Positions 17,570 through 27,660 of a DNA stretch of 64,000 bases are shown in pieces; positions within the stretch are counted from its first letter, which is position 1; every line of letters starts with the position of its first letter. The translations under genes and the position numbers were made by a program. The notes beneath the pieces are model-generated. The model searched no databases. It saw nothing but the letters and a program-made list of their open reading frames with translations, and was not told the DNA's origin. The DNA is taken from the NCBI RefSeq assembly GCF_001939735.1, contig NZ_MJIL01000046.1, positions 53,390-117,389 on the forward strand. Reading direction: 5' to 3'. This DNA comes from Photobacterium proteolyticum. GTDB lineage: Bacteria > Pseudomonadota > Gammaproteobacteria > Enterobacterales > Vibrionaceae.

Positions 17570-18515
17570 ATTGGCATAAAGAATGAAACAATCACTTCAG
17601 GGCCGTTAATATCGTTATTCTTGTTGCCCAGGAGGCGTGGTAAGTCTGGCGTGTTGCTGCCCGGAAAGTTGTGGCCGCCGCCTTCGATAGCATACAAGAT
17701 CACGTCAGCGTGATTGCTGGCGCACTGATAATTAACGACTCTGACGACTGAGCTCTCTGTCTTATCTGTATCAGGCAGCATTTCAACGGAGGGGACGGAT
17801 GAGCATTGGTTAAGTTTTCTCCATAACTTCAGCGTTTCTTCCGTGGATAGCACATTTCCCATTTTCTTACGCATAAAACGGACGGTACCACCTTGCCATG
17901 GCACCATTGGATCTTGGGTTCCGTTCATTAATAGCATTGGTAGCGGTGAGTCTGGACGGCAGGTGTTGGCTAGCTTTGCTGGCATGTTGGCAATGACAGG
18001 TGCAATGGCTGCGAGCTTGTTGCTGGCTTCGCAGCCCATTCGGAGTGTCATCATGCCGCCATTGGAAAGGCCTGTCATGTAGACTCTGCTCGGGTCGACA
18101 TTGTAAGGTGATCGATCAGTGCGCTGAGAAAGCCGACATCGTCAATGAGAATGATCTTTTCAGATTTTCTGGCTGTTTTTTCACGACCGTCGTTCCACTG
18201 CGCATCGATACCATTGGGGTAGGCAACAATAAAACCTTTTTGGTCTGCGAGTTTATTGTAGCCGGTTCTCTCCGCCAGTTCGTCTCCGTCGGCTCTGCCT
18301 CCGCCATGTAGTGCCAGTAGCAAGGGAAATTGATTGGAAGATGTGTGTTGAGGTGGTAGATGCAGGTAGAAGCTTCGTTGTAGGCCGTCATGATGGATTG
18401 TTTCAAGACGAAGGTCATCATGAGGCGATTGCTTGGCTAAAACATATGAGCTTATGGCTGAAAATAATATAACAAGCAGAGCGAAGCCGAGTCTTGAATA
18501 GGGTAGTTTTGTCAT
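17548..18515 (-). pseudogene. Secreted PHB-depolymerase/feruloyl-esterase-like hydrolase, frameshifted
   Basis: An alpha/beta-hydrolase of the LpqC/polyhydroxybutyrate depolymerase esterase family. The first frame (18515-18075) has a signal anchor and the oxyanion segment LLLALHGGGRADG. The second frame (from about 18105 to 17548) has the nucleophile motif GLSNGG, the acid in NGTQDPMVPW and the base in GGGHNFPG. The frames meet at IDHL/YNVDPSRVYMTG. One missing base near 18104-18107 explains the break. Repaired, it would be about 321 residues with all catalytic residues present. It could be a real mutation or an indel error; the same kind of single-base break occurs in the chitinase 8 kb away. 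Confidence 0.85.
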
Positions 18516-18609
18516 CCTTGGCCTCTTAATACTGGCGTGTACTTTTGTGGGGTATCGGCGCTGATGATACTTAAATCATTACGCCGATAGCCGTTTTATC
18601 TAGTACTTT

Positions 18610-19464
18610 CTATTTTACTGGTAGGTAGATGTCTGTGATTAATTCATGCTCCGCAACTTCGGGGAAGAAGTTCAAATAATGAAAGAAGCAGGGGAAATCG
18701 CGTAGCTCTTCACCGCTTTCAGGCAGCCATTGCCCATAGAGATAATGGACCTTGCTATCCAGGTCATCATGTGAACCATGATGCCTGATAACGGCACATC
18801 GCCCGGCAGGAATTGTTTTATTGACAATACCATGTGTCGTGTCGCCGACGGCTTGTTTGACTTCACCACAAATATCGAAGCGAAAATTCTCAGGGGCCGT
18901 AACCTTGGGATCGTCATAGATGATGCCGAAGGTTTTGCTTCTGACAATAGGTGAAAGCCCGGTTGATTTGCGCCATTCAATAAACTGGCTTGCCGACTCG
19001 TTGACGCGCTCCGGCGCTGCACGATGCTCTTTTACTGCCACTTTGGTCTCTTCGAAGAATGTGATTTCTACCTTCATGTGTTTCTCCATTACTTTTTCAC
19101 GGTGATGATAATGTTGATTCCAGTGCAGCCAATTGGGTTGGTTGCGAAACTCAGAAGGCGACTGGCCAAATTCCTTTTTAAATGCGCGAGCGAAGGATTC
19201 GGGGTACTCAAATTTCGCATCAAGCGCAATATCAATAATGCGAGTCTTCTGATGGAAAACCAGTTGATAGGCTGCACGTTTGAGTCTCAGTTGCTGGACA
19301 AACTTGAAGACATTGATCCCCATGTAATGGCTGAATTGCCGATGAAAGTGATATTTAGAGAAATGTGCCACCTTGCTGAGCTCAGCAACAGTTAACTCGT
19401 CATCTAGGTGAGAATAGATGTAGTTACAGACTTCATCGATTCTTTGCCGGTAATTCTCATTCAT
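18610..19464 (-). CDS. AraC-family regulator with GyrI-like effector domain
   Basis: 284 residues. The N-terminal AraC/XylS DNA-binding domain has two helix-turn-helix units (TVAELSKVAHFSKYHFHRQF and IIDIALDAKFEYPESFARAF). It is joined to a C-terminal GyrI-like/SOUL-type ligand-binding domain (VKEHRAAPERVNES to TDIYLPVK), the Rob/SbmC-like layout. The domain begins at MNENYRQRIDEVCNYI, hence start 19464. An open frame continues to 19785 but would overlap the divergent response regulator gene and adds no recognisable domain; an intermediate Met at 19599 cannot be excluded. Members usually bind amphipathic or drug-like compounds and activate transport or stress genes. The target here is unknown. 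Confidence 0.85.
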   Translation of the reverse strand: MNENYRQRIDEVCNYIYSHLDDELTVAELSKVAHFSKYHFHRQFSHYMGINVFKFVQQLRLKRAAYQLVFHQKTRIIDIALDAKFEYPESFARAFKKEFGQSPSEFRNQPNWLHWNQHYHHREKVMEKHMKVEITFFEETKVAVKEHRAAPERVNESASQFIEWRKSTGLSPIVRSKTFGIIYDDPKVTAPENFRFDICGEVKQAVGDTTHGIVNKTIPAGRCAVIRHHGSHDDLDSKVHYLYGQWLPESGEELRDFPCFFHYLNFFPEVAEHELITDIYLPVK

Positions 19465-19722
19465 TTCCAGTGCATGGCCTGTCGTTGCTTTCACTGTATC
19501 TTCCAGTTCGTCTTCTGATTGCTTGCTAGTATCGCCATGAAGAAGGCAATTATCCTGACAGATATTGCTATCGTGGTTAAGTGTAAGCAATTGCATTTGC
19601 TTACAACAGGTAGTAATTGAGTGTGTTATTATTCTCGCCAAGAATATAAGAAAGTATTTGGGTATAAATTTGGGCGGAGGCTGTTCCTCCAGTTTCAACG
19701 CATGGCTGTATATAGAGAACCT

Positions 19723-20454
19723 ATGACTTATAAGATCTTGATTGTTGAAGATGACCCCATCGTTAGAATGAAATTCCGAGGTCACTTTTCTCAGGCTGGC
19801 TATACCGTTTATGAGGCTGAAAACGGTGCGGCGATGAAGACAGTTCTGGGCAATGAAAAAATCGACCTAATCCTTCTGGATCTCAATCTGCCGGGTGAAG
19901 ACGGGATCCAACTGACCCGTGAGGTAAGGAATACGTCCGATATCGCTATCATAATGGTAACGGGCAGAATTGATCCCATTGATAGAATTTTGGGCCTGGA
20001 GATGGGGGCTGATGATTACGTTACCAAACCTGTAGAACCACGGGAGTTGCTGGTACGTGCTAAGAATTTGTTATGGCGGATCCAGCTTACTCGAGATGCG
20101 CTACAACAGGCAGAAGCGGCCTGGTCGCAACTGGAAAAAGACGACAGCCGTTTTTGCTTCATGGACTTTGAATTTGATGTTACGCAGCGCCAGTTATCAA
20201 AAGGCAGTGAGGCAATAAGGCTTACCAAAGCGGAATATGAGTTGCTGGTGGCGTTTATTACTCATCCTGGTCGAGTGCTAAGTCGCGGCCGGTTGCTTAA
20301 CTTGATATCACACCGGGTTGACTCTCCCAGTGATCGTACCATAGATGTGCTCGTACGCAGGTTAAGAAACAAGATGGAAGAGAGCATTAAGAACCCCAAG
20401 ATCTTCATTACGGTACATGGCGAGGGATATTTATTTGCACCGGAAGTTATGTAG
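19723..20454 (+). CDS. TorR-like OmpR-family response regulator
   Basis: A 243-residue two-component response regulator. The receiver domain has acidic Asp10 and Asp11, phosphoacceptor Asp53 in [11 protein letters not shown], Thr80 and Lys102. The C-terminal winged helix ends [17 protein letters not shown] ... [10 protein letters not shown]. Phrases such as [25 protein letters not shown] and [15 protein letters not shown] match TorR, the regulator of trimethylamine N-oxide respiration, by recall of that family. Start 19723 ([10 protein letters not shown]) follows GAGAACC; the frame upstream to 19621 is not conserved. The kinase gene begins 4 bases after the stop. No torCAD genes are in the window, so the real target is open. 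Confidence 0.85.
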   Translation: MTYKILIVEDDPIVRMKFRGHFSQAGYTVYEAENGAAMKTVLGNEKIDLILLDLNLPGEDGIQLTREVRNTSDIAIIMVTGRIDPIDRILGLEMGADDYVTKPVEPRELLVRAKNLLWRIQLTRDALQQAEAAWSQLEKDDSRFCFMDFEFDVTQRQLSKGSEAIRLTKAEYELLVAFITHPGRVLSRGRLLNLISHRVDSPSDRTIDVLVRRLRNKMEESIKNPKIFITVHGEGYLFAPEVM

Positions 20455-20458
20455 CTCG

Positions 20459-23400
20459 ATGAACCTGACCATAAAAGCCAAGTTATCACTCATTATGTGT
20501 GCATCATTACTAATAATGAGTTGTTTTTTCATTACTAGCCTGATGAGCACCGAAAAGGCCGTCCTTGAGGCAGAGCAAAGTAATGTCAGTGATAAAGTCG
20601 CTTTGTTGTTGAATGACCATCTGAAAGGACAGGTTGATACCGTTACCCGGTCACTTTCTGACTACTACGAAAATTCGAAGCTAGAAAGTATCAGGGCCGA
20701 GTTGGCTACGGATATCTCGACATTCAGAGATACTATCGAAAGTATTTACCGTAATAGCAGGTCGGCGGATGAGGCTGAAACCAGTATTCATGCGTTTATC
20801 AATGAGTACCATTGGGATAATGGTCGCTATATTTTTGCTTATGACGCGACAACGCTGGTGAATAAGGCAAATGGGGTAAAGGCCAGTATTATCGGCTCAA
20901 GTGCCATCAATAAAACGGATTCAAAAGGTATCTACTATGCACGAGATATTGTTGCTGCTGCCAGGTCCAATGATATAGGTTTTACCAGTTATCATTTTTT
21001 GAATCCGGTGACTCGCAAGGTCGAAGAAAAACTGACTGCCTCCTTTTACTTTGCACCGTTGAACTTGGTTATCGCTACCGGCGAGTACATCAGTACCCTT
21101 AGGCAAGATAAACTTCAGGCTGCACTAAACAGTATTAGTTCGTCAAAATATGGTCAAAACGGCTATTTCTGGGTTCAGGACGAAAATGGTAAGATCTTGG
21201 CTCACCCCAAGACGGAAATTATCGGGACGACGATTCCGACCACTACAACTAAGATTGCCAACCTCATCAGAGGGAAAAAAGAGGCTTTTGTCCAAATTGC
21301 CTACGAGAATCCAACCACCAAACAGACTGAAAGCAAAATAGCTTATGCACGGAATGTATATCCGGAGTGGGGGTGGACGATTGCCACCGGTACATATGCC
21401 AGCGATATTACCAATATCCAGGATGGCCTGACGAGCGCTACCAAAGATATTTTTAATCACAAGGTTTACATGAGTATTGCGACATCGGCGTCCCTGCTGG
21501 TGGTCGCTTTGTTGGTTGCGACCTGGTCGATAAATAAGATTGTCAAAGGGTTAGTGATTCTAAAGGAGCGTATCGATACGCTGTCGACCGGCGAAGCCGA
21601 TTTATCCTCACGTATAGAGATTACATCCCATGATGAGTTGGGGGATATTGGCAAGTCGGTGAACAAGTTTATCGCCTATCTTCAGTCGATGACTTTGGAG
21701 ATATCGCAAGCTTCGGCGAATATCACGGGCAGTATGATTCCTCTTTCTGAACCAGATCCGGAACCAGCGGCAAGTTCTCAAGCGGGGCATCAAATTATGA
21801 TTGGTTCCCCTGCAATGCAACGCAATGATGTTCTTGAACCCTCTGGCAGGATGACGGCAGCAATAAAAAAACTCGCGGCTGGTGATTTATCTGTCGATAT
21901 CCCTCGCGGTGAAGGGGAAGATGTAGGGCACCTTGCCGATGCGATATCGGTATTTAAAAAAAATGCCCTCGCTTTGCAAGAACATCAGAACGAATTGCAA
22001 AAGTTGGTTGATGATCGCACTGCACAGCTTACAAAAGCCAATGATGCTTTAAATAGTGAAGTAATTAAGCACGCTAATGCAAGGGAGCAAGCAGAAGAGG
22101 CCAACAAGACCAAATCGACGTTTCTGGCTCATATGAGCCATGAGATCCGTACACCAATGAATGGGATCATGGGAACACTCCATCTCCTTGATGGTACCTT
22201 GCTTGATAGTCAGCAGAAGCAATATACCAAGACGATTATCTCGTCTGGAGAGATCCTGATGGGCGTGCTGAATAATGTGCTGGATTATTCCAAGATCGAA
22301 GCAGGTCACTTTGATATTAATGAAAGCTGTTTTTCTACCAGCTCGATAGCGACCAATGTTATCAATATTTTTAAGGCAAGGGCGGAAGAAAAAAATATTG
22401 AATTAACTTATGCAATTGCTGGTGACGTACCAGATTATATTTGTGGTGACTTCAATAAGATTATCCAGATCATTATCAATTTGGTCGGAAATGCTATTAA
22501 GTTTACCCAGCAAGGGCAGGTTAATATTTCAGTGCATCTTGCCAAAGAGCAAGCAGAACAACTGGCCGAAAACCAGTTGCTGCTTTGCTTCGAGGTGGCT
22601 GATACCGGAAAAGGGATCCCAGAAGACAAGCATGAAGCTATCTTTTTGCCGTTCGAGCAGGCGACGCGGTCGGAGCGAGGAACCGGTTTGGGTCTGCCTA
22701 TCAGCCGGCGATTTGCTGAGATGCTTGGCGGAGAGCTAACCGTTTACAGCGTACCGGATAAAGGCAGCCGTTTCACTCTGACATTTCCGATGAATATCGC
22801 TACAGAAGGTGAATTGAATTCAGATGCAGATATAGTTTCTCTGCCCGTTCCGCCTTTGAATATCTTGTTAGTTGAAGATAATGATACCAATGTTCTGGTA
22901 GCAAAAGGCTTTATGGACAGGCTGGGGCATAAGGTAACCGTTGCTATGTCAGGAGCCGAGGCTGAGGCGGCTATTGATGATCATGATATCGATCTTATCT
23001 TGATGGATATTAATCTTCCGGATACTGATGGCGTGACGTTGACCCATGTTCTTCGAAAGAAAGCCGATTGCCGAATCCCAACTATCGCTTTTTCTGCTCA
23101 TGTCTTCCGTCAGGAAATTGAATCTTATCTCGAGGCCGGTTTAGATGGGTTTCTTGGTAAGCCGGTACAGTTTGATCAGTTGAAGGCTATTATCACCAGT
23201 GTTTATCATGGTCGTAGTCATCAAGTCGAAGTGGCTAAGGATGTTGCTACATCACCTTTAGAAAGCCCCCCAGTATTATTTGATCCGTCTGTATTAGAGG
23301 GCGATAGGCTGACACTTGGTGATGAGTTGGTAGGAGAGATGGTTACACTGTTCTTCGAACGTTCAGCAAGCATTAGTCAAGATATTCGAGCTGCTTGCAC

Positions 23401-23602
23401 AGCAAAGGAGCTCGAATGCGCGGCACATAGTCTGAAAAGCTCGGCTGGTGCGATAGGCCTGATTGCTCTCGGTAAAGATTGCGAGGCACTGGAAATCGCT
23501 TGTAAGAAGGCGGCAGACGAGGAGGAGCTCGGGCAGTTGTCGATGCAGCTGCAGGCCACCTATAACGCCTCGATCGATAAATTGAAAGAGGAGTTTCATT
23601 AG
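20459..23602 (+). CDS. TorS-type hybrid sensor histidine kinase with Cache sensor
   Basis: A 1047-residue inner-membrane phosphorelay kinase, the partner of the adjacent TorR-like regulator. Layout: TM1 (about 8-28), tandem Cache_2-type periplasmic domains ([19 protein letters not shown], then [10 protein letters not shown] and [11 protein letters not shown]), TM2 near residue 345, HAMP, a second HAMP-like segment ([12 protein letters not shown]), coiled coil, HisKA with His561 ([12 protein letters not shown]), ATPase (N-box [10 protein letters not shown]-boxes DTGKGIP and GTGLGLPIS), receiver with Asp850, and Hpt with His990 ([10 protein letters not shown]). Classical TorS senses through TorT; the Cache sensor here suggests direct small-molecule sensing. 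Start 20459 gives a 4-base gap from the regulator gene, so they form an operon. Confidence 0.9.
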   Translation: MNLTIKAKLSLIMCASLLIMSCFFITSLMSTEKAVLEAEQSNVSDKVALLLNDHLKGQVDTVTRSLSDYYENSKLESIRAELATDISTFRDTIESIYRNSRSADEAETSIHAFINEYHWDNGRYIFAYDATTLVNKANGVKASIIGSSAINKTDSKGIYYARDIVAAARSNDIGFTSYHFLNPVTRKVEEKLTASFYFAPLNLVIATGEYISTLRQDKLQAALNSISSSKYGQNGYFWVQDENGKILAHPKTEIIGTTIPTTTTKIANLIRGKKEAFVQIAYENPTTKQTESKIAYARNVYPEWGWTIATGTYASDITNIQDGLTSATKDIFNHKVYMSIATSASLLVVALLVATWSINKIVKGLVILKERIDTLSTGEADLSSRIEITSHDELGDIGKSVNKFIAYLQSMTLEISQASANITGSMIPLSEPDPEPAASSQAGHQIMIGSPAMQRNDVLEPSGRMTAAIKKLAAGDLSVDIPRGEGEDVGHLADAISVFKKNALALQEHQNELQKLVDDRTAQLTKANDALNSEVIKHANAREQAEEANKTKSTFLAHMSHEIRTPMNGIMGTLHLLDGTLLDSQQKQYTKTIISSGEILMGVLNNVLDYSKIEAGHFDINESCFSTSSIATNVINIFKARAEEKNIELTYAIAGDVPDYICGDFNKIIQIIINLVGNAIKFTQQGQVNISVHLAKEQAEQLAENQLLLCFEVADTGKGIPEDKHEAIFLPFEQATRSERGTGLGLPISRRFAEMLGGELTVYSVPDKGSRFTLTFPMNIATEGELNSDADIVSLPVPPLNILLVEDNDTNVLVAKGFMDRLGHKVTVAMSGAEAEAAIDDHDIDLILMDINLPDTDGVTLTHVLRKKADCRIPTIAFSAHVFRQEIESYLEAGLDGFLGKPVQFDQLKAIITSVYHGRSHQVEVAKDVATSPLESPPVLFDPSVLEGDRLTLGDELVGEMVTLFFERSASISQDIRAACTAKELECAAHSLKSSAGAIGLIALGKDCEALEIACKKAADEEELGQLSMQLQATYNASIDKLKEEFH

Positions 23603-23611
23603 TAAACGATA

Positions 23612-23655
23612 AAATGCGGCTAGGCGATTCTGTTCATAATTTTACGCATTTTTTT
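23612..23655 (+). terminator. Probable terminator of the regulator-kinase operon
   Basis: AAATGCG and CGCATTT pair across a loop of about 26 bases and are followed by TTTTT. Position, 10 bases after the kinase stop, favours a terminator, but the loop is long. Confidence 0.45.
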
Positions 23656-23786
23656 AATACTTGTTCCCAAAAAATATGCATCATTGATAACGCAACTAAT
23701 TGCTGGTGAGGTGTGACAGAGGTCGTGACGACACAGCTTCCTGAGCACCTTTATTATTGCGGTATATTTTTAAAAGGATTGAAAAG

Positions 23787-24368
23787 ATGTCACTAGCACA
23801 TGTAATACTCACCGTGCTCAGCAGTCGTGACGTAAGCGGTTACGATATCACCAAAGAGTTCTCTCACAGTATCGGCTATTTCTGGAAAGCGAGCCACCAA
23901 CAGGTTTATCGTGAACTCAACAGAATGGCTGAGAAAAAATGGGCAAGTTTTAGGCTTGAGCTGCAACAGAGCAAGCCCGACCGAAAAGTTTATTCCATTA
24001 CTGATGAGGGGCGCCAGGCACTGTTTGAGTGGTTTCAGGAACCTACACGTACGCCCACAATTCGTGATGAGTTTGCTGCTAAGCTAGCAGTATGCGGTAT
24101 CCATCACTCTACTCCTATGCAACAACAGCTTGAAGCGTTAATTCAAGAGTCACACACCCTCATGAATAATTACGAAGAACTGGAAAAAATCTACTTCCCT
24201 AACCATAGAACGCTTAATCGTCAGGAACGGTTAAACCGTCTAACTCTTCGTCGCGGTATACACATTCGTCAGGCTTGGGTTAACTGGGCCGAAGAAGCGC
24301 TGACAGAGCTAAAAGATCTGGATAGTGTAGAGGACAGTTTTAAAGAAGATGCATGCCTTTGCCTGTAA
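23787..24368 (+). CDS. aphA: AphA-type PadR-family transcriptional regulator
   Basis: A 193-residue winged-helix dimer of the PadR family. The opening MSLAHVILTVLSSRDVSGYD and the stretches SIGYFWKASHQQVYREL, KPDRKVYSITDEGR, TIRDEFAAKLAVC and RLNRLTLRRGIHIRQAWVNWAEE closely follow AphA, the low-cell-density quorum-sensing regulator of Vibrio. The segment EKKWASFRLELQQS is more divergent than in the Vibrio cholerae protein, and a 14-residue Asp/Glu/Cys-rich tail is added. It may therefore be the ortholog or a diverged paralog. The ATG at 23787 is preceded by AAAGGA. The hairpin array begins about 140 bases downstream. Confidence 0.8.
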   Translation: MSLAHVILTVLSSRDVSGYDITKEFSHSIGYFWKASHQQVYRELNRMAEKKWASFRLELQQSKPDRKVYSITDEGRQALFEWFQEPTRTPTIRDEFAAKLAVCGIHHSTPMQQQLEALIQESHTLMNNYEELEKIYFPNHRTLNRQERLNRLTLRRGIHIRQAWVNWAEEALTELKDLDSVEDSFKEDACLCL

Positions 24369-24505
24369 AATTTTAATTTAAACCGAATCATTTACATTTT
24401 AATTCTTTGATATAAGAGCATTAACAAGGCGCAATACAAACGAGCGAGAGCAATAACTAAAGCCAATACAACTTCTGTATTTGACGTGATAAAAATCAAT
24501 AAGTT

Positions 24506-24718
24506 AGCCTTGAAAGGCTGGACTGCCAGGGCCAAGCTGGCTCTAGGTACACATTATGAGTAAAGGGGTGGCAGCGTATAAATATCGGCTGCCGCTAACA
24601 TGCAATTGAGCCTGTTAGTAGCAGGCTCAGGTTGAAAAACAACATTTCTGAACAGGCGTCAATCGACGCCTCTTTGCTAAACCTTTGTGATAGCAGCTTT
24701 ATTTTTGCTGCTATCACA
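24506..24718 (+). ncRNA. Array of six consecutive hairpins, candidate structured RNA
   Basis: Within 213 bases six inverted repeats follow each other: AGCCT/AGGCT (24506-24519), GCCAG/CTGGC (24525-24541), GGCAGC/GCTGCC (24570-24593), GAGCCTG/CAGGCTC (24608-24628), AGGCGTC/GACGCCT (24654-24671), and a perfect 12-bp TGTGATAGCAGC/GCTGCTATCACA (24686-24718). No open frame explains them. They lie between aphA and the FolD gene, both plus strand, with the last hairpin 93 bases before the FolD ATG. This could be a small RNA, a long 5' leader with regulatory folding, or the aphA 3' end. The family was not recognised and strand is assumed. Confidence 0.45.
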
Positions 24719-24811
24719 TCATTATTCTTCTGTCCTAATTTATTAAGTAACAGTTGTTTCCTTGTCCTAACGCAATGTGCATGTAAAATCAGTTGGTTAT
24801 AAAGCAAGGAC

Positions 24812-25642
24812 ATGTCACAAAAGCCAAGAAAAATGAAATCAGTAATAAATACAATTTATGAATCAAAACTAGCAGAGTTAAAAGACAAAATAGAGACTCT
24901 TAGTACTCCTGTTCAGCTTACGATCGTTACTGTCGGTGAAGATCCGGCCAGCAAAGTATATGTTCGTAATAAAATCCGGCTATTTGATGAGCTTGGCCTT
25001 GAGTGCCATCACATTGTCTTAGCTGAAGAAGGAACGTCACAATCGGATCTTGATATGCTTGCAGAAAAAGCTGAGCATCCGATTTTATTTCAGCTTCCTT
25101 TACCAAGCGGCCTGATAGCTCCGGATCTGCCGGCGGCTGTCGATGTTGACGGCTTTGGTTCCGAGGCGCTCGGTCATCTGGTATTAGGCCAGAATGCCGT
25201 TCTTCCGTGTACGGTACAGGCAACTATAGATATTATTACCGCACACTGCGGCGAGTATAATTTTCCCGGCTTGAAAGTGGCGGTCGTAGGCCGGAGTAAT
25301 ATCGTCGGTAAACCATTGGCGATTGAACTTATTAACCGCCAGAGTACGGTTGCGAGTTTTAATAGCCGTTCAGATCTTGTGGCGGTTGATTGGAATAAGT
25401 ATGACGTTATTGTGGTAGCCACCGGTGCTCACGGTATCTTGGATAACTCCCAGTTTATCGAAGGGCAGCTGATTATCGATGTCGGTATCAACCGTGTTGA
25501 CGGCAAGCTGGTAGGTGATATCAAGCACCATGACGGCATTTTCTCTGAAGCGGCGATTACACCTGTGCCGGGCGGGGTAGGACGTCTGACTTGCCTGCAT
25601 GTTTTGGGTAACGTCATTAAGCTGGCGGATTGTTCTCGGTAA
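24812..25642 (+). CDS. folD: Divergent FolD: methylene-tetrahydrofolate dehydrogenase/cyclohydrolase
   Basis: 276 residues of the FolD family, which interconverts 5,10-methylene-, methenyl- and 10-formyl-tetrahydrofolate in the cytosol. Seen: YVRNK with catalytic Lys54, QLPLPSGL, DVDGFG, the NADP-site GRSNIVGKPLA, and PVPGGVG. It departs from the usual family at normally fixed places. PCTVQA replaces PCTPxG, and VGRLTCLHVLGN replaces VGPMTIAMLLxN. It is therefore probably a second, specialised FolD rather than the housekeeping copy. AAGGAC lies just before the ATG at 24812; an internal ATG at 24833 is less likely. The upstream hairpin array could control it. Confidence 0.85.
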   Translation: MSQKPRKMKSVINTIYESKLAELKDKIETLSTPVQLTIVTVGEDPASKVYVRNKIRLFDELGLECHHIVLAEEGTSQSDLDMLAEKAEHPILFQLPLPSGLIAPDLPAAVDVDGFGSEALGHLVLGQNAVLPCTVQATIDIITAHCGEYNFPGLKVAVVGRSNIVGKPLAIELINRQSTVASFNSRSDLVAVDWNKYDVIVVATGAHGILDNSQFIEGQLIIDVGINRVDGKLVGDIKHHDGIFSEAAITPVPGGVGRLTCLHVLGNVIKLADCSR

Positions 25643-25722
25643 CAGTCAAATAGCAAAATCCCCTGAGGGTAACACGATTATTGTTACTTGAGAGCGGAGA
25701 GGCGCGGCAGTTATGGTGTGAA

Positions 25723-25749
25723 ATCGGGCTCAGAGGCACTGAGCCCGAT
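25723..25749 (-). terminator. Terminator of the YfcC-type transporter gene
   Basis: A perfect 11-bp stem ATCGGGCTCAG/CTGAGCCCGAT with loop AGGCA begins 10 bases past the transporter stop. On the minus strand TTTC follows, so the T-tract is short. Confidence 0.65.
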
Positions 25750-25758
25750 AAGTCAAAG

Positions 25759-27285
25759 CTAGATCATCATTACTTGGGCTGTTAACAATAGAGAGCCAAA
25801 ACCAAGTAAGAAAACCACGATTGGCAAGACAAACTTAACCCATTTGTTAAACGGAATATCCAGCATCTGGAGCGTTACTAATACCAGTCCTGTTGGCGCC
25901 AGGAACAACATAGCATATTGCCCCCAGTTATAGGCAGACACCACGATATCCCGCGGTATACCAACCGTATCAGCCAGAGGCGCCATAATTGGCATTGATA
26001 GTACTGCTAGCCCAGAGGAAGAGGGTACAACTAATCCAAGCAGGAAGAATACGAACATTTGCGAAACAGCAAAGACACTTCCGTGCATGCCAGAGACAAG
26101 ATCAGAGGCATAGGCCAGAATCGTATCGGAAATCATTCCTTGTTCGAGAACGATATTGACGCCGCGCGCCATACCAATAATCAGCGAGACAGCAACAAGT
26201 TCTGATGCTCCTTGAGTGAAGGCTTCTACTGCGTCTTTTTCTTTCAAGCCGGAGATAAAAATGATGATAATGGCAATGGTCAGGAACGAAGCAGCCATTT
26301 GAGGGAACCACCATCCTCCCATCGATACTCCCCATACCATCATTGGAAAAGCAATGGCAAATAAGAACAGAATGATCTTACGACGCACTGAGAAAGGCAC
26401 TTTTTCATCCAGGTTTTTACCTTTTAAAAACCGCTCTTTAAATGCCTCCCGATCGGAATAAGTATATGAGAATGATGGGTTCGCTTTAATTTTCTTGCAA
26501 TACCAGTATAAATAACCGATGACAGTAATGGTTCCGACAATTAAACCAAAAGTTCGAACGCCTAACCCCTCAGTAAAGGAAATACCTGCCGCATTAGAGG
26601 CGATAACTACAGAGAACGGATTAATTGTTGAAAAAGCCGTACCTATTGAAGCGGCGAGAAATATTGCACCGACACAGACAATTGAGTCAAAACCGAGGGC
26701 AAGAAAAATGGGCACCAGAATAGGATAGAAAGCAACTGCTTCTTCTTCTAATCCGCAGGTTGTTCCACCAAGTGCCATTACAATACAAACAAGCGCGACA
26801 AATAAAAACTCCCTGCCTTTTGTTTTTTCTGAAAGTGAAATTAATCCGGCATTAAATGCTCCTGTTTTATTTATAACACCGATCATTCCTCCGAGAATTA
26901 AGATAAAGACAATAATATCGGCACCCTCGATCGTTCCTTCAACCATGCTGACTGCAACATCGCCTAAGCCTTTGGGCGATTGCTCAAGTTGCTGGTAGGT
27001 GTCGGGTATTGCAATGGGCTTACGTATCGTGCCATTGACGAACTGATCAATACCGATATTAATATCCAGTTTGACTAACTCGTTTTGAGTGGCAGGAACG
27101 GTTGTTGTTACTCCCTGTGGACTGGTGATCAACAAAGAGTTGTCGCTCGAATTGTATGAAAGTTTTGAATATGATCCTGCGGGGACGACCCATGTTAGCC
27201 CTATTGCAACAAGCATGATAATAAATAAAATTGTAAAGGCGGTTGGAAATTGAAAAGTTTTTGTTGATTCTTTAACTGCGAGCAT
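25759..27285 (-). CDS. YfcC/DcuC-superfamily membrane transporter
   Basis: A 508-residue inner-membrane carrier with about 12 membrane segments. Family features are the opening FQFPTAFTILFIIMLVAIGLTW, the intramembrane loop GGTTCGLEEEAVAFYPIL, STINPFS, and the C-terminal GLVVPSSSGLAVLSMPIMAP. YfcC-type (PF03606) proteins are ion-coupled carriers for peptides, amino acids or dicarboxylates. GGGGATG precedes the ATG at 27285; the longer frame to 27327 has no such signal. The divergent neighbour is an M20 amidohydrolase, a common partner for this family, suggesting uptake and then hydrolysis of an N-acyl amino acid or small peptide (inference). The 375-bp gap between them holds no gene. Confidence 0.85.
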   Translation of the reverse strand: MLAVKESTKTFQFPTAFTILFIIMLVAIGLTWVVPAGSYSKLSYNSSDNSLLITSPQGVTTTVPATQNELVKLDINIGIDQFVNGTIRKPIAIPDTYQQLEQSPKGLGDVAVSMVEGTIEGADIIVFILILGGMIGVINKTGAFNAGLISLSEKTKGREFLFVALVCIVMALGGTTCGLEEEAVAFYPILVPIFLALGFDSIVCVGAIFLAASIGTAFSTINPFSVVIASNAAGISFTEGLGVRTFGLIVGTITVIGYLYWYCKKIKANPSFSYTYSDREAFKERFLKGKNLDEKVPFSVRRKIILFLFAIAFPMMVWGVSMGGWWFPQMAASFLTIAIIIIFISGLKEKDAVEAFTQGASELVAVSLIIGMARGVNIVLEQGMISDTILAYASDLVSGMHGSVFAVSQMFVFFLLGLVVPSSSGLAVLSMPIMAPLADTVGIPRDIVVSAYNWGQYAMLFLAPTGLVLVTLQMLDIPFNKWVKFVLPIVVFLLGFGSLLLTAQVMMI

Positions 27286-27660
27286 AATACATCCCCTAAA
27301 GTAATTTGGTGAGGAAATGCCTACCAAGTAAATTTAAAATACGGCTAAACAAACTAAAAATATGTCGATGATGTCTCAAGTTGGAATGTGAAATATTATT
27401 CAGAAAATTACCAAGGTGTAATTTATGCATCTGAAAGTCGAGAAAAGGGTAAAAATATTGTGCGCCGTGAGCATTATGTCACTTATTGATTATAATAATT
27501 CGATATTCGGTAATCTTTGTTTTCAATATTATTGTGAATCATTTCTAATGAGTGATGAAGCGTTACAGTAATAATCGCTGGTTAATTTGCGAGTGGAATC
27601 ACAGCTCGATTTTTCAAACAACAGTAATCTTCCTGTTTGATTAATCAATTAATAGTAACT

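Noticed and set aside
19465..19785. Upstream extension of the AraC-family regulator
   Set aside because: The extra 107 residues are not part of the AraC fold and overlap the divergent response regulator region.
24595..24813. Minus-strand 72-codon frame in the hairpin array
   Set aside because: Leu/Lys-rich translation with no start signal; it is produced by the inverted repeats.
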